Positions 35,472-43,668 of a stretch of DNA of 64,000 bases are shown here, piece after piece; position 1 is the stretch's first letter; every line of letters begins with the position of its first letter. This DNA is from Lachnospira multipara LB2003 (lineage in GTDB: Bacteria > Bacillota > Clostridia > Lachnospirales > Lachnospiraceae). Made by a program: the position numbers and the translations under genes. The stretch covers positions 37,606-101,605 of the forward strand of contig NZ_JNKW01000010.1 of assembly GCF_000702205.1 (NCBI RefSeq), given 5' to 3'. The notes under the pieces are model-generated. The model was not told the DNA's origin. It was given only the letters and a program-made list of their open reading frames with translations, and made no database searches.

Positions 35472-36758
35472 TCAATTATATGTTTTGTCATATTCTGCCT
35501 TAAGAGCTTTTTGTCTTTCTTCAGATAAGTTGCCATAAATAAGTTTACAAGCATCATAGGTTTGAGCTAGATTTTTCACTGCAAAAAGCCATAAATAAAA
35601 ATCCATTCCCTGCTTAGGCTTTGATGCCTTATCTTTAGTTTCTACCTTAACTTTTATTTCTGCCTCAGTTTTAGTTTCTGCCTCAACTTTCGCCTCTTGC
35701 TTTACTTGTACTTGTCCTAGATTGTCCTCTAGATTAACAGCTAGTCCTAGATTTTTAGCCAAATCTTGAATTGGCTTATTTATTTTTCTTATATTATTGG
35801 CAATTCCAATATTAACGTTAAAGGTATTCTTATCCTTATACATTGCAAAAGCTACCCAAGCCGCAAGCTGTGCGTTGCCATTTACATCTGACATAAAAAT
35901 AGATTTACTTGCACCAGCTGTTAACTCCTTCAGTCTAGAAAAAATGAATTTATTAAATTCATGTCTACTAAGTTTTCTTTCCTTTGCCTCAGTAAGAGCA
36001 GTATTAAGTGCATTTCCAAATTCTTCCTTAGACAATAAACTGTTCTTATTAACAGGATTCATAACAACTAAAGAAGATTCCACACCCAACTCTCTTTTTA
36101 CATTGTAAGCAAGAGCAACTGCCTGTGGTGTATCAAGGCAATAATTGACTTTAGCATCTTTATCTAAATAAAAAAGGCAAGGCACCTCTTCCGTCTTAAA
36201 TCCAGCCACACAAATACCCCTTGTTTCTAATAATTCAAGAGTTCTTGTTATATCGCATCCTGGCTTAATTCCTGAACATACAATTAATACATCCTTTTTT
36301 GACAATTCATCAATATCTGGAGAAACATTTAAGCTTTGATCTGCTCCGTTTGTAATTCCACCAATAGAAGCACATACAACTATTTTTATACCAACAATAC
36401 TTGCTATCTCCACTGTGGCTGAAGTTGTAAGCACGCCTGTTTCCTTGGCTGCAATTGAAAGTGCTAAATCTTTTTTAGCTATACAAGAAACACTTTCTAT
36501 ATTGGTTCCTATGGATTCTATATCCTCGTCACTAAGCCCTATCTTTATCTTGCCATTTATAACTGCAATTAAAGCAGGAACAACCTCGTACTCTCTAATA
36601 GATTCCATCACAACATTTGCAAGCCCTTTATTCTCAGGATACTGTAAATTTGAAAAAATGGCTGATGTCTCTATTGCCACAATAGGTATATTTTTTTCAA
36701 TGGCATCTGAAACTTCCTCAGATATCTCCAAAAATCTATTTTCCATATTTTTCTCCAT
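35472..36758 (-). CDS. Divergent pseudouridine-5'-phosphate glycosidase-like protein with C-terminal extension
   Basis: Residues about 10-330 of this 428-residue protein follow the PsuG fold, an enzyme that splits pseudouridine 5'-phosphate into uracil and ribose-5-phosphate. Likely catalytic positions remain: E30 (AIET), K95 or K96 (IAKKDL), D148 (NVSPDI), K165 (CSGIKPGCDI) and N293 or N295 (DVNGNA). Other hallmarks are changed: the usual THT after the first Glu is TSAIF, and the HRGA loop is TNGA. A Lys/Glu-rich linker (about 349-383) and a 45-residue helical tail are extra. No psuK kinase adjoins. The protein may have altered substrate choice or be a paralog; activity is uncertain. The start may be the ATG four codons later. 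Confidence 0.7.
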   Translation of the reverse strand: MEKNMENRFLEISEEVSDAIEKNIPIVAIETSAIFSNLQYPENKGLANVVMESIREYEVVPALIAVINGKIKIGLSDEDIESIGTNIESVSCIAKKDLALSIAAKETGVLTTSATVEIASIVGIKIVVCASIGGITNGADQSLNVSPDIDELSKKDVLIVCSGIKPGCDITRTLELLETRGICVAGFKTEEVPCLFYLDKDAKVNYCLDTPQAVALAYNVKRELGVESSLVVMNPVNKNSLLSKEEFGNALNTALTEAKERKLSRHEFNKFIFSRLKELTAGASKSIFMSDVNGNAQLAAWVAFAMYKDKNTFNVNIGIANNIRKINKPIQDLAKNLGLAVNLEDNLGQVQVKQEAKVEAETKTEAEIKVKVETKDKASKPKQGMDFYLWLFAVKNLAQTYDACKLIYGNLSEERQKALKAEYDKTYN

Positions 36759-36812
36759 CTTTCCTACCGATTACCAAAAGCAAAATTTTCAAGTTTAAAA
36801 AGCTACAGATAA

Positions 36813-38120
36813 TTAAAAATCAGCTATAACTCTATTACGTCCAGTTGACTTTGCTTTATATAGCATTTCATCAGCTCTCTTAATAACTTTGTTATTCTCA
36901 TCCTCTGTTCTTCCCCTTGTAATACCAAAAGACATTGTTACCTTAATTGTGGTGCCATTTATCTTAATAGTTTCCTTAGCAATTATTTCGTCAATACGTT
37001 TTAAATATTTAACTGCCGTTTCATAGTCCATTCTTTCAAACACAAGTAAAAACTCTTCACCGCCCCATCTTGCTACAAAGCCTTTACCATTCATGCTTTT
37101 TCTTAAAATGTTAGCAACCGTGACTAAAACCTTATCACCTGCATCGTGGCCATAGGTATCATTAATTTTTTTAAAGTAATCAATATCTCCAATTGCAACA
37201 CTGAACTGAGTTCCGTTATTTTTTGCCTTAAAAATCGTTGTTGATAGTTTAGTATCTCCTCGCCTTCTATTATTTATCTGGGTTAGAGCATCTAATTCAA
37301 TCATAGCTTTTAAGGCCTTTTGCATCTTAGTTACAGATCTTGCCATACTTCCTATTTCATCTGGTCGATTTAAAATACTTGTATCTACCTGGCTATCTAA
37401 TTTTCCCTTAGATACTGTATTAAACTGTTTTTCTAGTCTACGAAGAATATCTACAAAACGATTTATCATTTTTCTATTAACAAGGGCTATTAAGATTATA
37501 CCCATAATTCCAACAAAAAATACAGGAATTAATCTGATAACAATGTACAATGTTACCTTCTTGGCAGATTTTAAAACCTCTACCATTCCTATAATCTGTC
37601 CATCTGAATTATAGATAACCTTATAATACGCATAATATATAACCCCATCCAAAGTAACATTATTATAAAATCTAGATTTTCCCTCTTCTAAAACCTCTCT
37701 TGTTACCTTGCTATGTGCAGCTAAATTAACCAATCTATTCCCATTATCATCAACAAGCGTTGAAATAACTCTTAAGTCCTTATAAAAAAATGTAATGTCT
37801 AAATCCGTTCCATCAACTATCTTATCAATTAAGTCGTAGTTATTATTAAGGACAGTTTCCCCCTTATAAATAACCACTTCTTCTTCTCCAACTTTAGTAT
37901 AATCACCCGGATTTTCTCTATCCATCATATTAATAGCAACATTAGCCATATTATCTAGTTCTCTTTTAACATCATTATCGACTGTAATCTTCATTAATGT
38001 GTCAAAAAGTAGCATAATAACCACTAATGTAACTATTGTTGGTACTAATATTGAAAAAAGCATTTCCCCATGTATACTTTTTTCCTTGATGGCTTCCTTA
38101 GGATTTTTTTCCTTGTCCAT
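36813..38120 (-). CDS. Membrane-bound diguanylate cyclase with extracellular Cache-like sensor
   Basis: This 435-residue protein has a membrane helix (21-39), an outer sensor region (about 45-185, single-Cache-like), a second helix (about 190-214), a HAMP-like linker and a GGDEF domain (about 275-435). The active site reads GGEEF (353-357), an accepted active form, and the FKKINDTYGHDAGD substrate motif is present. The inhibitory I-site RxxD upstream of GGEEF is replaced by NGKG, so product feedback at that site is not expected. It should make cyclic di-GMP in response to an external signal. GAGGGG lies before the ATG. It is a single gene. Confidence 0.9.
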   Translation of the reverse strand: MDKEKNPKEAIKEKSIHGEMLFSILVPTIVTLVVIMLLFDTLMKITVDNDVKRELDNMANVAINMMDRENPGDYTKVGEEEVVIYKGETVLNNNYDLIDKIVDGTDLDITFFYKDLRVISTLVDDNGNRLVNLAAHSKVTREVLEEGKSRFYNNVTLDGVIYYAYYKVIYNSDGQIIGMVEVLKSAKKVTLYIVIRLIPVFFVGIMGIILIALVNRKMINRFVDILRRLEKQFNTVSKGKLDSQVDTSILNRPDEIGSMARSVTKMQKALKAMIELDALTQINNRRRGDTKLSTTIFKAKNNGTQFSVAIGDIDYFKKINDTYGHDAGDKVLVTVANILRKSMNGKGFVARWGGEEFLLVFERMDYETAVKYLKRIDEIIAKETIKINGTTIKVTMSFGITRGRTEDENNKVIKRADEMLYKAKSTGRNRVIADF

Positions 38121-38213
38121 ATTTACCCCTCTGTTTGCCTAATTTTTCACGCAAGTTTCTATTAAAATAATAACACAAACAGAGGTTAATCTCAATATAA
38201 CATAATATTTTAA

Positions 38214-38714
38214 CTATCTATTATCCACCTTTTCTGGATACATATCATGATGTGTTAATCTATCAAAGGCAACCTCTTCCCACTTAGTACCTTTCTTACC
38301 ATAATTGCAATATGGGTCAATTGAAATTCCTCCTCTTGGAGTAAACTTGCCCCAAACCTCAATATACTTAGGGTTCATAAGCTTAATTAAATCCTTCATT
38401 ATGATATTTACGCAGTCTTCATGGAAATCCCCATGGTTTCTAAAGCTAAATAAATATAGCTTTAATGACTTACTTTCTACCATTAACTCTCCTGGAACGT
38501 AAGAAATATAGATTGTTGCAAAATCAGGCTGTCCTGTAATTGGACATAAAGATGTAAATTCAGGGCAATTAAATTTTACAAAATAGTCATTGTCTGGATG
38601 CTTATTAACAAAAGTTTCAAGAACTTCTGGAGCATAGTCTGATTTATATTTAACACCTGCCTTACCAAGTAATGTTACATTTTCTCTTTCTTCTGGTTTT
38701 CTTGTTGTACTCAT
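38214..38714 (-). CDS. queF: NADPH-dependent preQ0 reductase QueF
   Basis: This 166-residue type I (unimodular) QueF reduces 7-cyano-7-deazaguanine to preQ1. Motifs include [25 protein letters not shown], with the active cysteine in SLCP, and [24 protein letters not shown], containing the NADPH-binding ESKSLK and the catalytic Asp/His HEDC. It is the last gene of a queD-queE-queC-queF set. The gap to queC (98 bases) contains a short hairpin-repeat remnant. Confidence 0.95.
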   Translation of the reverse strand: MSTTRKPEERENVTLLGKAGVKYKSDYAPEVLETFVNKHPDNDYFVKFNCPEFTSLCPITGQPDFATIYISYVPGELMVESKSLKLYLFSFRNHGDFHEDCVNIIMKDLIKLMNPKYIEVWGKFTPRGGISIDPYCNYGKKGTKWEEVAFDRLTHHDMYPEKVDNR

Positions 38715-38770
38715 AATTTACCTTAGGCTATTAGCCTTACCTTTCTATGTATAAGTTTTAATTTGTATCG

Positions 38771-38811
38771 TCAAGACTCGCTCGGAGCTTGTACCCCAAC
38801 TGAGTTAAATT
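38771..38811. repeat. Shortened copy of the 35319-35447 hairpin block
   Basis: TCAAGACTCGCTC is followed directly by GGAGCTTGTACCCCAACTGA and GTTAAATT. It matches the first and last parts of the larger block with the middle missing, as after a deletion between repeats. Confidence 0.7.
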
Positions 38812-38812
38812 C

Positions 38813-39517
38813 CTAGAAAGTAAATCCTAGGGCTGGATCTTCGACGCCGTTAAGTCTAAAAGCTTCTGCTCTATCTATACATGTTCCGCAAACTCCGCAT
38901 GGCTTATCCTTACCTTCATAACAACTCCATGTATACTTATAAGGTGCACCAAGTCTAAGACCTTCCTTGACTACATCAGCTTTATGAGAATTAATAAATG
39001 GTGCTTCTACTCTAAGCTGCTTACCACTACCCTCATAGATTGCCTTATTCATAGCATCGTTAAATACTGTTGAACAGTCTGGATAAGCACTTCCTGCTGC
39101 ATCATCTGCATGAGCGCCATAGTAGATTACGCTGCATTCCTTAGAAAGAGCAAAGCTTGCTGCTGAGGATAAGAATAGCCCATTTCTAAATGGAACATAT
39201 GTTGAAACTGGCTTACCATCAGTTTCTTCAAGCTGCTTAGCATAACTTTCCTTAGGAATTTCTCCATCTGAACCCTTTAAAAGAGTACAATTGCTGTATG
39301 TAAAAATCTTAGCTAAATCAAGTGTATAAAGTTCAACACCATAAAACTCACAAACCTTCTTAGCGCTCTTAATTTCTCTATCATGCTTCTGACCATAACT
39401 AATTGAAAGAGCAACTACGTTGTCCTTACCATATTTATCAACTGCCATTGCAAGACATGTTGTACTATCAATACCACCACTGCATAAAACTAATGCTTTT
39501 TCTTTTTTCTCTGTCAT
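38813..39517 (-). CDS. queC: 7-cyano-7-deazaguanine synthase QueC
   Basis: This 234-residue enzyme converts carboxy-deazaguanine to preQ0 using ATP and ammonia. The N-terminal PP-loop LCSGGIDSTTCLA (about 12-24), the middle YVPFRNGLFLSSAASFA, and the zinc-binding cysteines SCYEGKDKPCGVCGTCIDR (near 198-216) are all present. It lies between queE and queF on the same strand. Confidence 0.96.
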   Translation of the reverse strand: MTEKKEKALVLCSGGIDSTTCLAMAVDKYGKDNVVALSISYGQKHDREIKSAKKVCEFYGVELYTLDLAKIFTYSNCTLLKGSDGEIPKESYAKQLEETDGKPVSTYVPFRNGLFLSSAASFALSKECSVIYYGAHADDAAGSAYPDCSTVFNDAMNKAIYEGSGKQLRVEAPFINSHKADVVKEGLRLGAPYKYTWSCYEGKDKPCGVCGTCIDRAEAFRLNGVEDPALGFTF

Positions 39518-39575
39518 AATCTATACCTTCCTTTTCTTTTTATTGTCGTAATTAGCTTCGCTAAATTACGACAGG

Positions 39576-40268
39576 TTAAACTCCTTGCTTGTTTGGGTCC
39601 CAGATGATTTTATGCATCTGTAACTGTAAGAAAACATCATTCATTTCATGTTCCTTCATAAAATCAACGATATCCACTGGCTCAATCTGGCCAAACACAG
39701 GACTTATGATACAATTCGCTTTTGCTGTTAAGTCATACTTAGTTATAATTTCAAGAGTTCTTTCAAGGTCGGCTCTACTTCCACTAACAAACTTAACTGA
39801 ATCTTCTTTATGAAGATAGTTGAAATTATCAGTATTCATAGCTGCCTCACAACCTGAACTTGCAAGCTTATAATCAAGAGTCATAACCGGACGGCGCTCC
39901 CAATCATCGTATTTTTTAATAGACTGACTTCCGTTAGTCTCGATTTCAAGTCTAATATTATCTACTTCTAAAATTGCAGCAATAAGCTTATCAACATCCT
40001 TCTTTAAAAGAGGTTCTCCACCTGTTAATGTCACATTTTTACAATTAGATTTCTTAACAATGTCTACAATTTCAGGAATTGTCTTTTTTTCAAATTTTAC
40101 ATCAGCCTTATTAGCCCACTTAGTATCACAATAGCTACAATCTAGGTTGCAACCTGCAAGACGGATAAAAAGTGCAAGCTGACCTGCCCTTCTACCTTCA
40201 CCATTAATACTAATAAAATGTTCTACTAAAGGAAATGTAATCTCATTATTAATGTCCATTTTATTCAA
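39576..40268 (-). CDS. queE: 7-carboxy-7-deazaguanine synthase QueE (radical SAM)
   Basis: This 230-residue radical SAM enzyme carries the cluster motif CNLDCSYCDTKW (CxxxCxxC; residues about 35-42), preceded by the QueE signature ISINGEGRRAGQLALFIRLAGC. TGGEPLL for SAM binding follows. It rearranges carboxy-tetrahydropterin, the QueD product, to carboxy-deazaguanine. It sits 12 bases after queD, so they are co-transcribed. Confidence 0.95.
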   Translation of the reverse strand: MNKMDINNEITFPLVEHFISINGEGRRAGQLALFIRLAGCNLDCSYCDTKWANKADVKFEKKTIPEIVDIVKKSNCKNVTLTGGEPLLKKDVDKLIAAILEVDNIRLEIETNGSQSIKKYDDWERRPVMTLDYKLASSGCEAAMNTDNFNYLHKEDSVKFVSGSRADLERTLEIITKYDLTAKANCIISPVFGQIEPVDIVDFMKEHEMNDVFLQLQMHKIIWDPNKQGV

Positions 40269-40280
40269 TCCTTTTTCTGT

Positions 40281-40688
40281 TTATTTTGTATATGTTGCGT
40301 AGTTCTTAGGTGTTTCATAAACCTTTACTTCTACAATTGGATATTCCTTCTTCTCTAACTCATCGAAGAAATACTTAGCAAAATTTTCTGCTGTTGGAAT
40401 AAAATCCATAACATTTATCTTAAAGCCCTCATCCATTAATGCAGCAAAAGTCGCTGGCTTTAAGCTATCTTTTTTCATAATTAAACTATGATCTAAATTG
40501 TCGCAAAGCTCCTTTAAATCCTTCTTGATGTCAGTAAAATCCACTAACATGCCAAGTTCATCAAGTTCTTCGCCCTTTAGGGTTACTTCAATACTCCATC
40601 TGTGACCATGAAGATTCTTACATTTACCTGGATAACCGGCAAGAAAATGTGCCGCATCGAATTCGCCTTTTGTTGTAACACTATACAT
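40281..40688 (-). CDS. queD: 6-carboxytetrahydropterin synthase QueD
   Basis: This 135-residue protein of the PTPS family has zinc-binding histidines in FDAAHFL (H15) and NLHGHRWSIEV (H27, H29), and the catalytic cysteine in GKCKNLHGH. DNLDHSL and the ETPKNYATY end fit QueD. It is the first gene of the queuosine-precursor set. AAGGAG lies eight bases before the ATG. No GTP cyclohydrolase gene is nearby, so the first pathway step must be encoded elsewhere. I see no preQ1 riboswitch in the leader. Confidence 0.94.
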   Translation of the reverse strand: MYSVTTKGEFDAAHFLAGYPGKCKNLHGHRWSIEVTLKGEELDELGMLVDFTDIKKDLKELCDNLDHSLIMKKDSLKPATFAALMDEGFKINVMDFIPTAENFAKYFFDELEKKEYPIVEVKVYETPKNYATYTK

Positions 40689-40743
40689 AATAATTACTCC
40701 TTAAAAACTAAAAACACTAATTTATCATGTACCAAAAAGACTA

Positions 40744-40781
40744 AAAATAAATAAAGCCCCAGAGTTAGACACTTCTGGGGC
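40744..40781 (-). terminator. Terminator upstream of queD
   Basis: GCCCCAGA/TCTGGGGC with a 10-base loop, followed on the minus strand by a T-rich tract. It would end transcripts coming from gltX before queD. The 420-base gap behind it contains only hairpin repeats. Confidence 0.8.
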
Positions 40782-40849
40782 ATAAATTCAGAATTTAGCC
40801 CTAGTTTTATTTAACGACAGGATGGTACAAATGAACTGTCTCCTGTAGC

Positions 40850-41176
40850 AAGGTGCCCACAAAGTGGACAGATCCCTTGCTACACGTGCACATCTCATTG
40901 CCGAAGGCAATTCTTATGGCGGTGCACTCTCTGTAAAAAGGAGGGACCTACGAAGTGGGAGGATTCCTTATTACACGTGACCGCCCATTGCCGAAGGCAA
41001 TTCTTATGGCGGTCACTCCTTTTATCCTTGTCTTAAGGGGGACCGCGTAAGCGGTGGATTCCTTAAGACCCAAGGTGAAACGTTAGTTTCAGCTTGATGT
41101 GTGCAAGTACTTCATAATTAAATATTGAGGTACTTGCACACAAAAGGAGGTGCCCACAAAGTGGGCAGATCCCTTT
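40850..41176. repeat. Cluster of four related GC-rich hairpin elements between queD and gltX
   Basis: Four related units of the form AAGG(A/G)GG..CC.AC.AAGTGGG..GAT(C/T)CCTT occur at 40850-40878, 40937-40969, 41033-41067 and 41142-41176. Between them are two near-identical CATTGCCGAAGGCAATTC tips, closed by TGCAC or TGACCGCC arms (40890-40926, 40977-41016), and a GTGTGCAAGTAC/GTACTTGCACAC hairpin (41099-41141). No ORF or known RNA is seen here. The same unit occurs at 19975-20016. Confidence 0.85.
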
Positions 41177-41204
41177 TCACTTTATATTTCTTATTCAATT
41201 TTTC

Positions 41205-42902
41205 CTACTTAATACAAGCCTGAATCTTCTCTCTCATTACATCCTCACCCATAATATGAACAATAGTCCAAAGGTCAGGTGTGTTAGCTCTGCCAGTTAC
41301 TGCAATTCTTACAGCCTCAGCAATATCTGAAACTGAGCCCTTGTAGTTCTCTGGATTAGCCTTATAAGCCTTCATATCTGATGCATATCCTAATTCATCA
41401 GCGATTTCCTTAAGCTTGTTAAACCAAGCAGAATTATCATCGTTATGGTCATACTTAGCAAGGTAAGCTGTTAAGATCTTGCTGATTTCTTCAGAATCTA
41501 ATCTAAAGTCATCCTTTTCCTTACCATTCATATCAACTTCTCCACCTTCAATAAATGGTTCAGTTACTGCATCAATGCCAAAGAAGTAATCAAAGAGGTT
41601 AAGAATCTGTCTAGCATACATAAGATCCTTTCTTCTTCTCTTAGCACCAACACCCATGTATAAACGAAGAATAGAAAGCATTTTTTCCTTATCAGCAAAC
41701 CAAATCTTAGCCTTCTCTGGTTCATTTTCAGTAGCCCAATTATAAAGGAATTCATAAACGTCTTCCTCAGATAACTTAGAGAATTCGTTCTTACAAATGT
41801 TATGAAGCTTTTCCTTATCAAAAAGAGCACCAGAAACACTCATCTTCTCAACTGTAAATGGGAATTCATTAATATCCTTATCAGGATACTTGTCATGCCA
41901 TTCCTCAAAGTTAGAGTTAAGAAGTGTAAGAAGATAAACCTTCATTGTGTATGGATGATAACCATCCTTACGGTAATAATCAAGGCTTAACTCAGGATCC
42001 TTTCTCTTAGATAACTTTCTCTTACCACCAGTTGTTTCATCAAACTTCATAAGATGAGCTGTGTGAGCATACTTAGGCATCTTAAATCCTAACACATGGA
42101 ATAATTCATAATGTGTAGGAACTGATGATAACCACTCGCCACCTCTAATAACTGTTGTTGTTCTCATGAAATGATCATCAATTGCATGAGCAAAGTGATA
42201 TGTTGGAATACCATCCTTCTTTAAAAGAACGATATCATGAATATTCTCTGGTAACTTAATTTCACCCTTAATGCTATCAACAAATGTGATTTCCTTATCT
42301 GGGCTACCCTGTGAACGAAGTCTTAATACATAAGGCTTACCTGCCTTAATGTTCTCTTCAATTGTTTCATAAGATAAGTTACGGCTAATAGCATATTTTC
42401 CATAGTAACCTGTAAGTTCCTTATTAGCTTCCTGCTTCTTTCTGATTTCTTCAAGTTCTTCCTCAGTAGCAAAGCAAGGATAAGCTAAACCTCTTTCAAC
42501 TAATGATTTAGCAAATGTATGATAAATCTCTACTCTCTGTCTCTGGAAGTAAGGGCCATATGCATTACGAGGATCTGAATCATCAAAACCTGCACCCTCA
42601 TCAAATTCTATATCAAAATATTTTAAAACGTTAATAATAATATCAACGGCACCTTCTACTTTACGCTTTTCATCTGTATCTTCGATACGAAGATAAAAAA
42701 CTCCACCCTTTCTATGAGCAATTCTTTCATCAGCTAATGCTGAATAAAGGTTACCTAAATGAATAAATCCTGTAGGTGATGGAGCCATACGTGTAACTTC
42801 AGCACCGTTAGGTAACTTTCTATATGGGAATTTCTCTTCATAATACTCTGGTGTATGTTCTACATCAGGAAATAAAAGATTAGCTAACTTCTGATAATCC
42901 AT
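41205..42902 (-). CDS. gltX: Glutamyl-tRNA synthetase
   Basis: This 565-residue class I synthetase charges tRNA-Glu. The HIGH-type motif is APSPTGFIHLGNL (about 40-52), FYLRIEDTDEKR follows, and the KMSKS-type loop is KRKLSKRKDPELS. It is longer than the usual 480-500 residues, with a 35-residue N-terminal extension before the Rossmann fold (LANLLFPDVEHTPEYYEEKFPYRKLP) and inserts in the anticodon part. This longer form is common in Lachnospiraceae. Such genomes usually also charge Gln via GatCAB, not visible here. No T-box leader was recognised upstream. Confidence 0.92.
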   Translation of the reverse strand: MDYQKLANLLFPDVEHTPEYYEEKFPYRKLPNGAEVTRMAPSPTGFIHLGNLYSALADERIAHRKGGVFYLRIEDTDEKRKVEGAVDIIINVLKYFDIEFDEGAGFDDSDPRNAYGPYFQRQRVEIYHTFAKSLVERGLAYPCFATEEELEEIRKKQEANKELTGYYGKYAISRNLSYETIEENIKAGKPYVLRLRSQGSPDKEITFVDSIKGEIKLPENIHDIVLLKKDGIPTYHFAHAIDDHFMRTTTVIRGGEWLSSVPTHYELFHVLGFKMPKYAHTAHLMKFDETTGGKRKLSKRKDPELSLDYYRKDGYHPYTMKVYLLTLLNSNFEEWHDKYPDKDINEFPFTVEKMSVSGALFDKEKLHNICKNEFSKLSEEDVYEFLYNWATENEPEKAKIWFADKEKMLSILRLYMGVGAKRRRKDLMYARQILNLFDYFFGIDAVTEPFIEGGEVDMNGKEKDDFRLDSEEISKILTAYLAKYDHNDDNSAWFNKLKEIADELGYASDMKAYKANPENYKGSVSDIAEAVRIAVTGRANTPDLWTIVHIMGEDVMREKIQACIK

Positions 42903-43075
42903 AATATCCTCCTAAACTATTTTATAAGCTTTCGCCTATATCCAACTAAATAATAGATTGAACTGTAAAAGACAATCCAATCTATTTTACACATTTTTTT
43001 GCATTTTTTCAATATGCTATTTTTCCTTGCTTTCGCTGTTATAAATAAATTGAGAATTTCATAAGAATAATTGCT

Positions 43076-43283
43076 TTATCGGGAGTTTTTTAGATACTTG
43101 GATTCGATTTCATACTCACTTCCGTATCGATCTATCAATAGATTTAATGCCTTATCTATTTTAGACTGAAACGCCTCTTTCTCGTCATCTGAAGAAAAAT
43201 CGTTGGAGGTGAATTCGCTTGGTGTATCTATGTATAATCCATCGAAAGTTTCCTGGATATCTAACAACAGATTATCTTTTCAT
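43076..43283 (-). pseudogene. Small acidic gene with apparent one-base frameshift near its start
   Basis: An AAGGAG site lies before an ATG at 43283, but that frame stops after three codons. Removing one A from the AAAA run right after the ATG restores a frame reading MKDNLLLDIQETFDG and continuing for about 68 codons to 43076. The only uninterrupted frame would need a TTG start at 43267 with no ribosome site. The protein would be small, acidic and helical (SSDDEKEAFQSKIDKALNLLIDRYGSEYEIESKYL); no family is recognised. It may be a recently broken gene, a slippage-controlled gene or a sequencing error. Confidence 0.5.
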
Positions 43284-43358
43284 GTAATTTCTCCTTATAG
43301 TTGTTCTCAACTCTTTCTTGTTTTGATTTATTTTAACAAAACTAAAAAATATGATAAA

Positions 43359-43565
43359 GTGACCAAATTCGGAATGTTACGCAATTATCTTTCCGTTTTA
43401 TGTCACCTTTATAAAAGCTTAACTTAAAAGTGACCAAAATGCTGTTAATAGTGACCAAATCCGGAATAATTAACTACATTTTTTGTCAACTTTCTTACGT
43501 TTTAGCCCATTTCTCTTACGTTTTACGTCACCTTTTACGTTTTACACCACTCCTCTTACGTTTTA
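43359..43565. repeat. Two short-repeat arrays: GTGACCAAA (3 copies) and TTACGTTTTA (4 copies)
   Basis: GTGACCAAA occurs at 43359, 43430 and 43451; two of the three continue with TTCGGAAT or TCCGGAAT. TTACGTTTTA occurs at 43495, 43516, 43535 and 43556, spaced 21, 19 and 21 bases, close to two helical turns. Several copies are followed by CGTCACCTTT. The 385-base gap between the small gene and the DUF234 ATPase holds nothing else that I can see. Confidence 0.75.
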
Positions 43566-43668
43566 CGTCACCTTTGTAATTGGAAACTCTTGTAAATACT
43601 GGATTTGTTTCGACATAAAAGAAAAGTGTTCATCTAAACAAAAACTAATAAATAATGTTGTTCTTACA

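Noticed and set aside
40689..40850. preQ1 riboswitch upstream of queD
   Set aside because: I looked for the preQ1-I stem-loop and A-rich tail and found only a normal terminator stem and AT-rich sequence. A covariance-model search would settle it.
43359..43565. CRISPR-like array
   Set aside because: Repeats are 9-10 bases long with no unique spacers of regular size and no cas genes nearby.
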